Positions 25,292 to 34,399 of a DNA stretch of 64,000 bases are shown here, piece after piece. The stretch covers positions 28,387 through 92,386 of the forward strand of contig NVUL01000043.1 in the NCBI GenBank assembly GCA_002401885.1, given 5' to 3'. This stretch comes from SAR86 cluster bacterium. GTDB lineage: Bacteria > Pseudomonadota > Gammaproteobacteria > Pseudomonadales > Pseudohongiellaceae. Both the position numbers and the translations under genes were made by a program. Below the pieces are notes generated by a model, which saw only the letters and a list, made by a program, of their open reading frames with translations, had not been told where the DNA came from and ran no database searches. The first letter of the stretch is position 1, and every line of letters begins with the position of its first letter.

Positions 25292-26644
25292 CTACAGAAA
25301 CATGAGGATTCTGCGTCCCTCGCGAATCACGGTCAGAGCTGAGATGCTGTTCCTTGAATCTGCAGCACTAGCGGACGTCGCTCTATTGAATGCCTCGATA
25401 TCTGCGGTCGACCGGCGATTGACCTCGACTATGACATCTCCCTCCCGTAATCCCGCGGCCCAAGCAGCTCCAAGCTGACTTAAAGAAACCACTTCAATAC
25501 CTTGATTTACATGATTATTATCATCTTTTACAACCTCCAATATCGCGCCGCGAAATTCGCTTCTGATAGCGACGGCAGAATTTCCCGCGACGGCCTGACC
25601 CGTGGCGCCACCTATTCTGGCCTGCACTGATTCTCGGATGCCATTGCGATATAGCACCAACTCTACCTGCTGGTCTTGCAACATTAGCCCCACAATATTT
25701 CGGAGTTGCCTGCTGCCGCGCACCTCCTTGCCATCTATTTCTACGATGACGTCAGAAAGCTGCACTCCTGCCTTTTCTGCAGCGCTGTCGGGCATTACGC
25801 TAGTGACGACAGCGCCGTACTCGACATCAACTTCGAGCGCTGCAACAATATCCGCTGTGGCATCTGCTATTGTCACGCCGAGAAGACCGCGCCTGACCTC
25901 TCCGTCACGTTTCAGGTGTTCCATCACGCTTACCACCATATCCGTTGGCACAGCGAATCCTATGCCATTGCTGCCACCACTGCCGCTTATGATTGCCGTA
26001 TTGATGCCAATGAGATTCCCTTCCATATCAACCAGGGCGCCACCTGAGTTACCAAGATTGATCGCTGCGTCAGTCTGGATAAAGTCTTCGTAGTTATCGT
26101 TATTAATGCCGGCCCGGCCCAATGCGCTGACTATGCCAGAGGTTACGGTTTGTCCAATGCCAAAAGGATTACCAATTGCCACTACATAATCGCCGACTGC
26201 CACCGTACTGACGTCGGCAAATGCGATCTCTGTCAAGTCTTCCGCCTCGACCTGTAATAGCGCCACATCCGTACCTGGATCACTGCCCAATAGCACCGCC
26301 TCCAGCGTCCTTTGATCGCTGAGCCGCACTGTAATCCGAGAGGCATTAGCTACAACGTGGTGATTAGTAATGATCAAGCCCTGAACGGCATCCACGATGA
26401 CACCCGAACCCGCGCCTGTGGCGTAGGAAAGCCCCAGCTGCTCGCGGTCACGCCCCGATGTCGGCATAACCTTACTTACTCGAATGCTGACCACAGCGGG
26501 CGTTACCTGCTCTAACATCGGTGCCAGCGAGGGTATGCCTTGCTGCAATGCCGTAGCACTTATCGCCTGCGCCTGGGCCACCAATAGCAGCATTGCCGCA
26601 GTGATCATAATTTTGCAGAACCTCACTGATATTCCATAGCTCAT
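25292..26644 (-). CDS. HtrA/DegQ-type periplasmic serine protease
   Basis: A 450-residue protease with a signal peptide (ending AQAQAISA), a trypsin-like domain with the catalytic triad in ITNHHVVANA (His), GTDVALLQVE (Asp) and NLGNSGGALVDMEG (Ser), and two PDZ domains, the first with RRGLLGVTIADATADI and the second near the C-terminus with AAGLREGDVIVEVNRR. It degrades or refolds misfolded envelope proteins. The ATG has GAGGAG upstream. The gene is divergent from a ToxR-like regulator 277 bp away, which may control envelope stress functions; it has its own terminator. Confidence 0.9.
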   Translation of the reverse strand: MSYGISVRFCKIMITAAMLLLVAQAQAISATALQQGIPSLAPMLEQVTPAVVSIRVSKVMPTSGRDREQLGLSYATGAGSGVIVDAVQGLIITNHHVVANASRITVRLSDQRTLEAVLLGSDPGTDVALLQVEAEDLTEIAFADVSTVAVGDYVVAIGNPFGIGQTVTSGIVSALGRAGINNDNYEDFIQTDAAINLGNSGGALVDMEGNLIGINTAIISGSGGSNGIGFAVPTDMVVSVMEHLKRDGEVRRGLLGVTIADATADIVAALEVDVEYGAVVTSVMPDSAAEKAGVQLSDVIVEIDGKEVRGSRQLRNIVGLMLQDQQVELVLYRNGIRESVQARIGGATGQAVAGNSAVAIRSEFRGAILEVVKDDNNHVNQGIEVVSLSQLGAAWAAGLREGDVIVEVNRRSTADIEAFNRATSASAADSRNSISALTVIREGRRILMFL

Positions 26645-26921
26645 ATTGAATTCTCCTCACTAAACCCTATGAATGAATCTGACCTGCAAAATTACTAATC
26701 TGCAGACCTCAATGACCTGAATTTAGAGTTAGAAGCGACGAATAACCTGAAATTGCGATGAATATTATGTCCAGAAAACCTGCGGGGGGAGAAAATTGCA
26801 GTTTGAGCGGTCTTAATAAATTAGAATACAGTGCAGGAAGTTAGAAACAGACGCTTCACAGCAATGTTGAAACCTGTAATTGTTTAATTAAACTGCAATA
26901 GAAAACATTAGCGGAATAACC

Positions 26922-27935
26922 ATGCCGACACTGAGCGCAGAGCAGACCGAACAGAATAGAGAGACACAGGAGCTGGACACAAAGCCCGCCCTTTATCGCG
27001 AATTTTCCGTAGGAGAATGGCGCGTGTTGCCACAGTTAAATCGAATTAGGCTGAATGGCACAGACGAACAGCGTCAGTTAGAACCACGCCTCATTAAATT
27101 GCTTTGTTTTCTCGCCGCAAACGAAGAACGAGTTCTCTCCCGCGAAGAGCTGGTTCAGGAATTATGGCCCCAAGTGGTCGTCAATGAAAACTCGCTTACA
27201 CGGGCAATCTCCGAACTGCGCAAACAGCTTCAGAGCCAAACCTCCAAAGTTCCGAACTATATTGAGACCATTCCCAAGCGCGGCTATCGCCTCCTTCCTA
27301 GGATAGAACTGAGAGAAGCAGAGGTTATCACCTCATCACTACTCAATAGCGCGCGCTGGACTGCCCTGTTCGCGATGCCCACTCCTAGATATGGCACTGC
27401 CGCTTCCGCTGCCTGTCTGTGCTTACTCATTGCCGGCTGGGCTTCTCTAGAAGGCGCGAACTTTTTTAGTAGAGGGATCGATAGAGTGAGTTCCCCAGTC
27501 CTACTGAGCGACGAGCTGCTCGACAATAAGCCGGATTATCTCGGCGGCGAATTGCAGCGGAGCACTATCGATAACAGATCGAGCATCGTCGAATCTATCG
27601 CGACGCCAGTCGTGTCTCTAGACGAAAAACAATATGCTTTCATTCAATACGATACTAGCGGCTCTACCGTTTTTTTAGGCGGCTTGGGCACGGCAATAGA
27701 ACCCGTTCCCGTCTACTACAGCAGTCAACACGTATTCAATCTAGCATGGTCACCAGTGGGAAATAATCTATTGTTTGCAATGAAACCGTCTGTGATTACA
27801 GCGGCGGTGTATTCAATGGTCGGCGAGACAGCCGAGCTGGTCACACTAAACCTCAATACTTTGGAGACTAGCCGCTTGGTGGAAGACATCCATCCCGCCG
27901 ACGCCAATTCTCGTAACGGCCTCAACCTTACTTAG
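26922..27935 (+). CDS. Membrane-anchored ToxR/CadC-type transcriptional regulator
   Basis: A winged-helix DNA-binding domain of the OmpR/PhoB type occupies about residues 30-130 (LEPRLIKLLCFLAAN, VLSREELVQELWPQVVVNENSLTRAISELRK, PNYIETIPKRGYRLL). A membrane segment follows at about residue 160-178 (SAACLCLLIAGWASL). The periplasmic part of about 150 residues is short and beta-rich, resembling one or two blades of a TolB-like propeller (FNLAWSPVGNNLLFAMKP) but ending early compared with long CadC-like proteins. It is divergent from the HtrA-like protease, which may be its target or its regulator; that link is inferred from position only. Confidence 0.8.
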   Translation: MPTLSAEQTEQNRETQELDTKPALYREFSVGEWRVLPQLNRIRLNGTDEQRQLEPRLIKLLCFLAANEERVLSREELVQELWPQVVVNENSLTRAISELRKQLQSQTSKVPNYIETIPKRGYRLLPRIELREAEVITSSLLNSARWTALFAMPTPRYGTAASAACLCLLIAGWASLEGANFFSRGIDRVSSPVLLSDELLDNKPDYLGGELQRSTIDNRSSIVESIATPVVSLDEKQYAFIQYDTSGSTVFLGGLGTAIEPVPVYYSSQHVFNLAWSPVGNNLLFAMKPSVITAAVYSMVGETAELVTLNLNTLETSRLVEDIHPADANSRNGLNLT

Positions 27936-27972
27936 CTCTCTCGCCAACTCACAATTTTTTATCAAGCGGGCT

Positions 27973-28896
27973 CTACAGCTGATGCTCGACAGGACCTACT
28001 ATTGTTGATAGGTAGGATGTGACAACGAGTATAGCGACAGCAATTGCTAGCTCGTAGCGAATAGAACTCTGCAGCTTGGCTGTACTGCCACTGCTTATCA
28101 ACACCGGTACCAACATCAGTTTATTCATAGCAGCAACTCCCAGTATCACCAAAACAAGAGCGAGCTTCGTCAACAACGCCAAGCCGTAGTCGGTATCGAT
28201 TAAAGCCATGGGAGATTCAAGTAACTCATATAACATTAACCCCCCTCCCAATAAAAGCGCTACGAGGATCACAATCGCGTTATCTCCGAAACGTTTTAGC
28301 GTTTTCTGGAGGACTTCAAGATCCAAGCTTCTGCTTAGTTGCAAGAAGGGGTAAAGACAGCCTATCCACAACGCGAAGGCGGCAAAGTGCACCACTATTG
28401 ATATCTGCGCCACTAGACTTAAAACAGACACATGGCCCGTTATTCTATGAGAAAAAGCCAGTGCTAGCAGAGCTACTAACTGCAGGAGAAACAAGAATCG
28501 AGTTAGCGGGTCCTTGAGATCGATATTGGAGCGCTGCAGCTTCTTGAGAACAATCACGCTGCATGCGCCGGCAAGTATAAACGCGAGCAACCTCAGCAAG
28601 GTGACATCACCGAGACTTGTATCGAGTAATATCGATATCATTCCCCAGTCAAACATCCCTCCCAGACCGCTATCGTTTATCAATCCCACTTGCACAAGGA
28701 AACCCAGGAGAGTCCCGTGAAAGCCAATAACCGTCCCGACAAAGATATACGAGAAGTTTGAGAAGAGCAGAGTTCTATCTGCATTTGAGTAGCGCCAAGC
28801 ACTCAGGCTGCCTCCAGCAATACTGAAGGCGCCGATGTAGAGAAGTAATTTAGCTAGTAGGCTTGCTAGCTCCCAAATGCCAGGGAGTGTAAACAT
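27973..28896 (-). CDS. copD: Copper resistance membrane protein CopD
   Basis: A 307-residue integral membrane protein of the CopD family, with about eight membrane helices. Typical features include FHGTLLGFLVQVG, the ITGHVSVLSLVAQISIVVHFAAFALWIGCLYPF segment with membrane histidines, and LTKLALVLVILGVAAMNKLMLVP near the end. CopD is thought to move copper across the inner membrane together with periplasmic CopC, which is encoded immediately upstream (start 19 bp after CopC stop). Order CopC then CopD on the minus strand fits a classic copCD operon. Confidence 0.9.
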   Translation of the reverse strand: MFTLPGIWELASLLAKLLLYIGAFSIAGGSLSAWRYSNADRTLLFSNFSYIFVGTVIGFHGTLLGFLVQVGLINDSGLGGMFDWGMISILLDTSLGDVTLLRLLAFILAGACSVIVLKKLQRSNIDLKDPLTRFLFLLQLVALLALAFSHRITGHVSVLSLVAQISIVVHFAAFALWIGCLYPFLQLSRSLDLEVLQKTLKRFGDNAIVILVALLLGGGLMLYELLESPMALIDTDYGLALLTKLALVLVILGVAAMNKLMLVPVLISSGSTAKLQSSIRYELAIAVAILVVTSYLSTIVGPVEHQL

Positions 28897-28914
28897 AGAG
28901 CTGACTATTTAGAA

Positions 28915-29334
28915 TTAATGGCTGTTGCTTGCAGATTCGCCAGCATGTTCTTCTGTGATGCTAGGATCGACAGTAAAGCTATAGCTATCGGCTACGGTGT
29001 GACCGTCTTCGCCCATTACAGCCCAGTTAACAGTGAACGCACCCGGATGCATGCCTGGTGTTTCGATCATAAAGGTAGCCGCCGCGGTGCTGTTGCTCTC
29101 GAAGTTAGTTGGCATCTCATGCCCCACCCCCATTAGCTCCAGCTTCACCAACTTAACAGGACCATTGAAAGTCAGATTGATATGCGCCGGCCCTTGTTTG
29201 ATGATCGCTCCATTAGCGGGTGTAGCCTCTGTCAGCGCAGTGTGTGCAAAAGCAGTCGCGGAAATCATGAACGTAAATATCGCGCAAACTACGAGTCGCG
29301 ATGCGCTCCAAAGTGTGAATTGTGAATGCTTCAT
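28915..29334 (-). CDS. copC: Periplasmic copper-binding protein CopC
   Basis: A 139-residue protein with a signal peptide ending SATAFA and a mature start AHTALTEATPANGAI, the classical CopC N-terminus with the copper-binding histidine close to position one or two. The beta-sandwich follows: INLTFNGPVKLVKLEL, TPGMHPGAFTVNWAVMGEDGHTVADSYSFTV; the internal HPGAF and DGHTVAD histidines are usual Cu(II) ligands. A short polar tail ends with GESASNSH. CopC delivers or sequesters Cu; it is first in the operon with copD. Two divergent CopC-like proteins at 20768 and 22473 may be distant relatives. Confidence 0.92.
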   Translation of the reverse strand: MKHSQFTLWSASRLVVCAIFTFMISATAFAHTALTEATPANGAIIKQGPAHINLTFNGPVKLVKLELMGVGHEMPTNFESNSTAAATFMIETPGMHPGAFTVNWAVMGEDGHTVADSYSFTVDPSITEEHAGESASNSH

Positions 29335-29493
29335 AGGAACCTCTATTTAGGAAAAATGAGTTAGATCAGGGGATTATCGCAGTTCTGGGCAGAATAGGCG
29401 ATCTAAGCCATCTCTGTCAAATTGTCGCCGATGACGCCGCGCTGAACTGAAGTACTAGCCTTTCCCCCACCCCTGCCTCATCTGACCTGTGAC

Positions 29494-30234
29494 CTAAGCG
29501 TCTTTCTTCTTCCAAACCTGATTTCTGGGAGAAAGTGTGATTTCGTCGAATACAGTGCCCGGCCTTGCTGCCAGCACCATCGAGACTGTGCTCGCGATAT
29601 CCTCAGGCTCGATTGCATTTTCCGCAGCGAGCTCTGGCTCGAACTGCAATTTCTCGAAGAATGGCGTACGCACAGCACCCGGATTGATAAGCGTCACCCT
29701 GACTCCTGACTTTCCACACTCATCCCGCAGTGCCTGCGAAAAACCACGAACAGCGAATTTACTCGCACAGTAAATACTGCCCTGTCTCGCTCCCTTCAGG
29801 GCCGCTTCCGAGCCCATGAACAAGATATCACCCTCGCCTTGCTTCTTTAACAGAGGCAGGAACGCTTTAGTCACGATAATCTGACTCGTTATGTTGGTAT
29901 CCATAACAAGACGAATGTCTTTTACTGAGAGCTGTTCTAGAAATCCCATTCGTCCGATGCCAGCGTTGTTGATCACCGCCTTGACCGGCATAGTAATTTC
30001 ATCAAGCAATGAGGACATGCGTTCAGGAAGCGCATCTAGATCCGCTAGATTAATACTCCGGCTACTAAAACCCGGATGATCCAACCGCGCCTTCTCAAAA
30101 TCATTCGCGATCCCTAATACTGCATACCCTTCCTCCAGCAAAGCTTTCACCAAGGCCAGGCCTATGCCCGAGGAAGCCCCGGTTATCACCACTAATTTCT
30201 TGCCGCTCGAATTGCTCAAGTTTTCAATCTCCAA
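29494..30234 (-). CDS. Short-chain dehydrogenase/reductase
   Basis: A 246-residue classical SDR. It has the NAD(P)-binding loop VITGASSGIGLAL, the NNAG motif (VINNAGIG), the serine in LFMGSEAALKG and the active-site YCASKFAVRGF (YxxxK), followed by INPGAVRTPFF. An acidic residue after the glycine motif is not evident, so NADP use is possible. The substrate is unknown. It starts on its own, about 40 bp after the convergent-free SPL-like operon on the same strand, and has no strong operon signals. Confidence 0.85.
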   Translation of the reverse strand: MEIENLSNSSGKKLVVITGASSGIGLALVKALLEEGYAVLGIANDFEKARLDHPGFSSRSINLADLDALPERMSSLLDEITMPVKAVINNAGIGRMGFLEQLSVKDIRLVMDTNITSQIIVTKAFLPLLKKQGEGDILFMGSEAALKGARQGSIYCASKFAVRGFSQALRDECGKSGVRVTLINPGAVRTPFFEKLQFEPELAAENAIEPEDIASTVSMVLAARPGTVFDEITLSPRNQVWKKKDA

Positions 30235-30277
30235 AAATCCCTACAAGCTAGTTACCTACAATAAGATAGCAACATGA

Positions 30278-31264
30278 TCACGCACAGCGATAATATTGCT
30301 CAGCCGATATATGCTTTAACAGCAGTTTCTCTATCGCCAGCAATTGCGAGCTTTCCTTCGCCGTTTTTAATCCAATCATTCCATTTTCTGTCTCCGTCGG
30401 CCGCGCATACAACTCCTCATCAGGATAGAGCTTAACGATTCTCTTGTGAAAATCGACAGGCATCCTAAACAAACCGCTGCTAACCGAGTGAAGCCTTTGC
30501 ACATCGAGCTTTGAAAATATTTTCGAAAACAAGGTTTCATAGGGCGCCAATCCTTCAGCGCCAAGGATGAGTGGCTCGAAGCGGATAGCGACGTTCCAGC
30601 CCGCGAGCTGTAATTTGTGCAACGCCTCTAATCTCTTTTCTATTGAAGGAACTTTATGCTCCCACTGCACCGCAGCCTCGTTAGTGGTGAAACTCATGGC
30701 GATTACACAGTTAGAAACAACCTCGGTGTCGAGCAAACATCGAACCTGCGTGCTCTTCGTTCTAATCTCCAATTCTGCATCAGGGTAACGCCTGAAAACA
30801 GGCAGAAAATGACTACAGAAGTTACTGACTGGCTCTAGCGCCAGGCTATCGCAATCGTAGCCACTGTAGTACACGCCTCCGCCATTGTTTTCTTCTATTT
30901 TCTCTTCGATCGCTTCCTCGAAGTCCTCAAAATTAATGAATAAGACGTAATTCGCGGAGCTATACATGCCCTGCAGGAAGCAATAACGGCAATCGTAAAC
31001 ACAGTTCAACATATGCGAGAAGTAATAACTCTTGCTATCGTTGTAACCATAGCCAGACGGTGCGGTTAGAACTTTGCGCCCGTATTTCTTCGCCAGTATC
31101 AGTGCTGGCGCCGTTTTTTGCAGACGAAAGTTTTGCGACTTGCGATTGAAAACCTCGCCGTAACGATCACAAATGACTTGCGGGACTTGCGCAAACCTGC
31201 CGAGCAAGTTTTTTACTCGCTCCGATTCTAGAACTTCTTCTTCGATATAGATTGTCGAAAACAT
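30278..31264 (-). CDS. Spore photoproduct lyase-like radical SAM protein
   Basis: A 328-residue radical SAM protein with CVYDCRYC (C88, C92, C95), the CxxxCxxC cluster-binding motif at nearly the same positions as in Bacillus SPL. Neighbouring SPL-type segments are YYFSHMLNCVYDCRYCFLQGMY and VYYSGYDCDSLALEP. True spore lyases repair spore photoproduct thymine dimers; this bacterium is not expected to sporulate, so the substrate is uncertain (a DNA or nucleotide lesion is possible). It is the last gene of an operon with a nucleoside-phosphorylase-like and a glycosyltransferase gene, 18 bp after the former. Confidence 0.82.
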   Translation of the reverse strand: MFSTIYIEEEVLESERVKNLLGRFAQVPQVICDRYGEVFNRKSQNFRLQKTAPALILAKKYGRKVLTAPSGYGYNDSKSYYFSHMLNCVYDCRYCFLQGMYSSANYVLFINFEDFEEAIEEKIEENNGGGVYYSGYDCDSLALEPVSNFCSHFLPVFRRYPDAELEIRTKSTQVRCLLDTEVVSNCVIAMSFTTNEAAVQWEHKVPSIEKRLEALHKLQLAGWNVAIRFEPLILGAEGLAPYETLFSKIFSKLDVQRLHSVSSGLFRMPVDFHKRIVKLYPDEELYARPTETENGMIGLKTAKESSQLLAIEKLLLKHISAEQYYRCA

Positions 31265-31282
31265 GGCATTTTAATCGCGAGC

Positions 31283-32125
31283 TTATGCCTCGCTTACCCC
31301 GTCAATGTGTTCTGCAAGCAGCCGTATAAGTTTTCTGGCATCACTAGCCTTCAGTTCCGCAAACCTGCCTAGCTCTTCTTCCAAACCTAACGCTTTGTAA
31401 CGCTGACAGAGCCGCCTCAATTGCAGTTTTTGATTTACGGTTAGACGAATCTTCGAACATATCTCATGATAGTGACTCGGTAGTCGCTGGCTAGAATTGT
31501 ACTGCTCGAGAATTTCACTCATTCTTTCGATCAATGTCAAAATTTGTGGCGCCTGTGCTGTAATTAGATTCGGCACACTCTGCAAATCGATCTCGCTTAT
31601 CGGGTATTCCAAGTTATCCGAAATTACTTTGAAAACCTGCACTAGCTCCGCTGTTGAATATTTAGTCGCCTCAGCATAAAACGCGGAAGCCTCCATTTCA
31701 TAGGCGGCATCTAATGGATACAAATTTTCGGGTTTATCGACAGTGACGACACTGCCAACTTCGACTCCTTCGATGAGCTGTGGCGGATATGCGCTAGCTC
31801 CTGAGCTCTGATCTATGATTTTATTGCCAAGCCAGGCACTGCCTAACGGCGCATCACGGTGGCCGGCAATACCAATATTCAACCACGCTCGATTCTCGCC
31901 ATCATCAAAGGCTTGTTGCTCACCTAGATAAGTTACTGCCGCAGCTACTGACTCTTTGCCTATGCCAGACACCAGAAGACGCAGCTTATTGGAGTTGCTG
32001 TACTCTACGAATTCGGTAGAAGTTGGATGGCGCTCTAACTCTAGCATCTTTACTAAAGCCTTGGCTTCAAGCCCATGAGCCACTACTATATTCACAGGCA
32101 TAGAATATTTCACATCTTCAATCAT
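31283..32125 (-). CDS. Nucleoside phosphorylase-like (MTAN/PNP fold) protein
   Basis: A 280-residue protein with a short N-terminal nucleoside-phosphorylase-type domain (VNIVVAHGLEAKALVKML, LLVSGIGKESVAAAVTYL, AWLNIGIAGHRDAPLGSAW) and the MTAN hallmark YEMEASAFYAEA, the ribose-binding Met-Glu. The C-terminal 90 residues are helical and charged, an extension not in E. coli MTAN. The aspartate that protonates the purine in MTAN is not obvious. It may cleave a modified nucleoside or sense one. Its ATG abuts the stop of the glycosyltransferase gene, and the SPL-like gene follows 18 bp later. Confidence 0.72.
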   Translation of the reverse strand: MIEDVKYSMPVNIVVAHGLEAKALVKMLELERHPTSTEFVEYSNSNKLRLLVSGIGKESVAAAVTYLGEQQAFDDGENRAWLNIGIAGHRDAPLGSAWLGNKIIDQSSGASAYPPQLIEGVEVGSVVTVDKPENLYPLDAAYEMEASAFYAEATKYSTAELVQVFKVISDNLEYPISEIDLQSVPNLITAQAPQILTLIERMSEILEQYNSSQRLPSHYHEICSKIRLTVNQKLQLRRLCQRYKALGLEEELGRFAELKASDARKLIRLLAEHIDGVSEA

Positions 32126-32986
32126 TCAACTCTCTGAGGCCACTTCGCTAAAGTTTATTAATAGTTGCTCGTAGTATTCCGCACTCTCTGTCTTGCCTCT
32201 CTTTGCAGCACCATTTCTCAGAATCTCCACTTTCTCTAACAATGTTATCTTGGCAAGACGTTCTTGTTCATCCTTTAATACGCCAGTGTTAAGTAGTTTA
32301 ACAAGCGACTGTACACGAAACCTATCCATGCCCCAATATTGCCTAGATAATTGATCCTCGTGCCCCCCATACTTCTTAAGCAATGGCGTGTCGATAAAGA
32401 GGACTTGTTCCCGGCTACAGAGTCGCAGCCATAAGTCGTAATCTTCGCAAGCTGGCAATGACTCATCGAAGCCACCGAGCTCGACATAGAGCGATCTTTC
32501 CAGAACAACGGATGACGGTGAAATCACACAGAGCGGAAGACAGCGGGCAAATAGTTCTCCGCCTCTTTTCCTGTGTTTATCCATTTGATTGACACGCTTT
32601 CCATTGCGAACCCAAATTTCATCGCTGTGCACCAGCCTAAAATCAGGCTCTGCCTGAAGAGCGGACATCTGAGTCTCTAGCTTCTTCGGCAGCCACTCAT
32701 CATCCGAATCCAAGAAGGATAGATATTGACTAGTCGTAGCTTCGACACCTTTATTTCTTGCCGAGCTAACTCCGCTGTTTTCTTGCTTGATGTAAATTGT
32801 GTCAGGGTAGTGGTCTTTGACGAGCTCTTCGGTGCCGTCTATAGAGCCGTCATCTACAACACAGACCTCATCAGCCTGCCGTGATTGCGTAGTGACAGAT
32901 TCTAGCGCACGGCCCAGCAAAGCCACCCTATTGTAGGTTGGTATTATAACTGCAACAGTATCATTCACGGGTTTCAAATCAGACAA
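32126..32986 (-). CDS. Family 2 glycosyltransferase
   Basis: A 286-residue GT-A fold protein with VIIPTYNRVALLGRALESV at the N-terminus, the nucleotide-binding acidic residues in VVDDGSIDGTEEL, the SGVSSARNKGVEAT loop and the metal-binding FLDSDDEWLPKKLE (DxD). It has no membrane segment, so it is a soluble or peripheral enzyme. The acceptor is unknown. It is the first gene of a three-gene operon with a nucleoside-phosphorylase-like protein and an SPL-like radical SAM protein, an unusual grouping; the operon promoter must lie in the roughly 50 bp between this start and the terminator at 33041. Confidence 0.85.
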   Translation of the reverse strand: MSDLKPVNDTVAVIIPTYNRVALLGRALESVTTQSRQADEVCVVDDGSIDGTEELVKDHYPDTIYIKQENSGVSSARNKGVEATTSQYLSFLDSDDEWLPKKLETQMSALQAEPDFRLVHSDEIWVRNGKRVNQMDKHRKRGGELFARCLPLCVISPSSVVLERSLYVELGGFDESLPACEDYDLWLRLCSREQVLFIDTPLLKKYGGHEDQLSRQYWGMDRFRVQSLVKLLNTGVLKDEQERLAKITLLEKVEILRNGAAKRGKTESAEYYEQLLINFSEVASES

Positions 32987-33040
32987 ACTCAGCCCAATAA
33001 CGTCAATCGATAAGCACTCAACGGATTTAACTTCACTTAC

Positions 33041-33068
33041 AAAAAAGGGAACCGAGGTTCCCTTTTTT
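33041..33068. terminator. Bidirectional rho-independent terminator
   Basis: AAAAAA, then GGGAAC, loop CGAG, GTTCCC and TTTTTT. The symmetric A and T tracts let it act on both strands. It lies about 50 bp after the stop of the acyl-CoA dehydrogenase gene on the minus strand and separates that catabolic operon from the glycosyltransferase operon. Confidence 0.9.
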
Positions 33069-33118
33069 GTACTACCTTACTCAAGCCAGATTCTTAGGTC
33101 CTGCTCAGAATCAACGAT

Positions 33119-34336
33119 CTAATTGTACTTCGCCAGTTCCTTTCTTGCGATCACACGGCGATGAACCTCATCTGGCCCATCAGCAAGACGCAAGGTACGC
33201 TGACCTGTCCACAATGCGGCGAGCGGAAAATCTTGCGAAACGCCTGCCGCTCCATGCATCTGAATTGCGCGATCGATAACCCGCAAAGCCATATTCGGAA
33301 CAGCAACTTTAATTTGAGAGATCGCGTCGCGTGCAGCCTTATTACCGATAGTGTCCATTAGCCACGCCGCCTTGTAAGTAAGCAATCGACACATCTCTAT
33401 TTCGATTCTGCTATCGGCAATAATATCGTAGTTACCACCCAATTCGGCGAGCGGCTTTCCAAAGGCATCTCTGCTAACCGAACGCTTGCACATTAGGTCC
33501 AATGCTTTCTCTGCCGCGCCGATGGAGCGCATACAGTGATGGATTCGTCCTGGGCCTAGACGCCCCTGCGAAATCTCAAACCCGCGACCACGACCAAGAA
33601 TGATATTACTCTCTGGCACATGTACATTGTGAAATTTAATATGCATATGCCCGTGAGGTGCATCGTCCCGTCCGAATACATGCATTGGGCGAATGACTTC
33701 TACGCCCTCAGCATCCATAGGCACAAGGATCTGTGACTGGCGAGTATGCTTAGGCGCATCTGGATCCGTGACCACCATGACAATCATGATCTTACAACGC
33801 GTATCACCGGCACCCGAAATGTAGAACTTCTCACCGCTAATTACCCATTCATCGCCATCTAGCACTGCGCTAGTTGCAATATTCGTTGCATCCGAGGACG
33901 CAACTCCCGGCTCAGTCATCGCGAATGCGGAGCGAATTTCACCCGCCAAGAGAGGCACTAGCCATTCTTTCTTCTGTTCTTCCGATCCGTAGCGCTCCAA
34001 CACTTCCATATTTCCCGTATCAGGCGCACTGCAATTAAAGGCCTCCGAGGCGAGCCTGCTTCTGCCCATGATCTCGGCCAGATGGGCGTAATGCAGATTA
34101 GATATACCCGCACCACCTTGGCTCTCTGGCAGGAAGAAGTTCCATAGTCCGAGCCTGCGCGCTTCCGCCTTCAAGCTTTCCATAATTTCGTCTTGACGAG
34201 GTGTATGCGACCAGCGGTCGCCAACACTCACTTCGTTGTGATACTCGGCCTCTACAGGCGCTACTTTTTCTTCAACAAAAGTACGAATCTTTTCGCGCAC
34301 TTCGACTAGTTCTTCCGATAATCCTAAGTCCATCAT
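33119..34336 (-). CDS. Acyl-CoA dehydrogenase
   Basis: A 405-residue flavoprotein with the acyl-CoA dehydrogenase layout: an N-terminal helical domain ([23 protein letters not shown]), the middle beta domain with [16 protein letters not shown] and [15 protein letters not shown], and the C-terminal helical domain with [36 protein letters not shown] and [15 protein letters not shown]. It resembles the ACAD10/11-like group. It oxidises an acyl-CoA to the enoyl-CoA, probably of a branched or medium-chain acid. Last gene of an operon with two SDRs and an MDR reductase, followed by a terminator. Confidence 0.9.
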   Translation of the reverse strand: MMDLGLSEELVEVREKIRTFVEEKVAPVEAEYHNEVSVGDRWSHTPRQDEIMESLKAEARRLGLWNFFLPESQGGAGISNLHYAHLAEIMGRSRLASEAFNCSAPDTGNMEVLERYGSEEQKKEWLVPLLAGEIRSAFAMTEPGVASSDATNIATSAVLDGDEWVISGEKFYISGAGDTRCKIMIVMVVTDPDAPKHTRQSQILVPMDAEGVEVIRPMHVFGRDDAPHGHMHIKFHNVHVPESNIILGRGRGFEISQGRLGPGRIHHCMRSIGAAEKALDLMCKRSVSRDAFGKPLAELGGNYDIIADSRIEIEMCRLLTYKAAWLMDTIGNKAARDAISQIKVAVPNMALRVIDRAIQMHGAAGVSQDFPLAALWTGQRTLRLADGPDEVHRRVIARKELAKYN

Positions 34337-34399
34337 TCACTCTTCCCCTAATCTCAATTAAAACTGACTATCTCTAATTAACTTACGATCAACTGGTGG

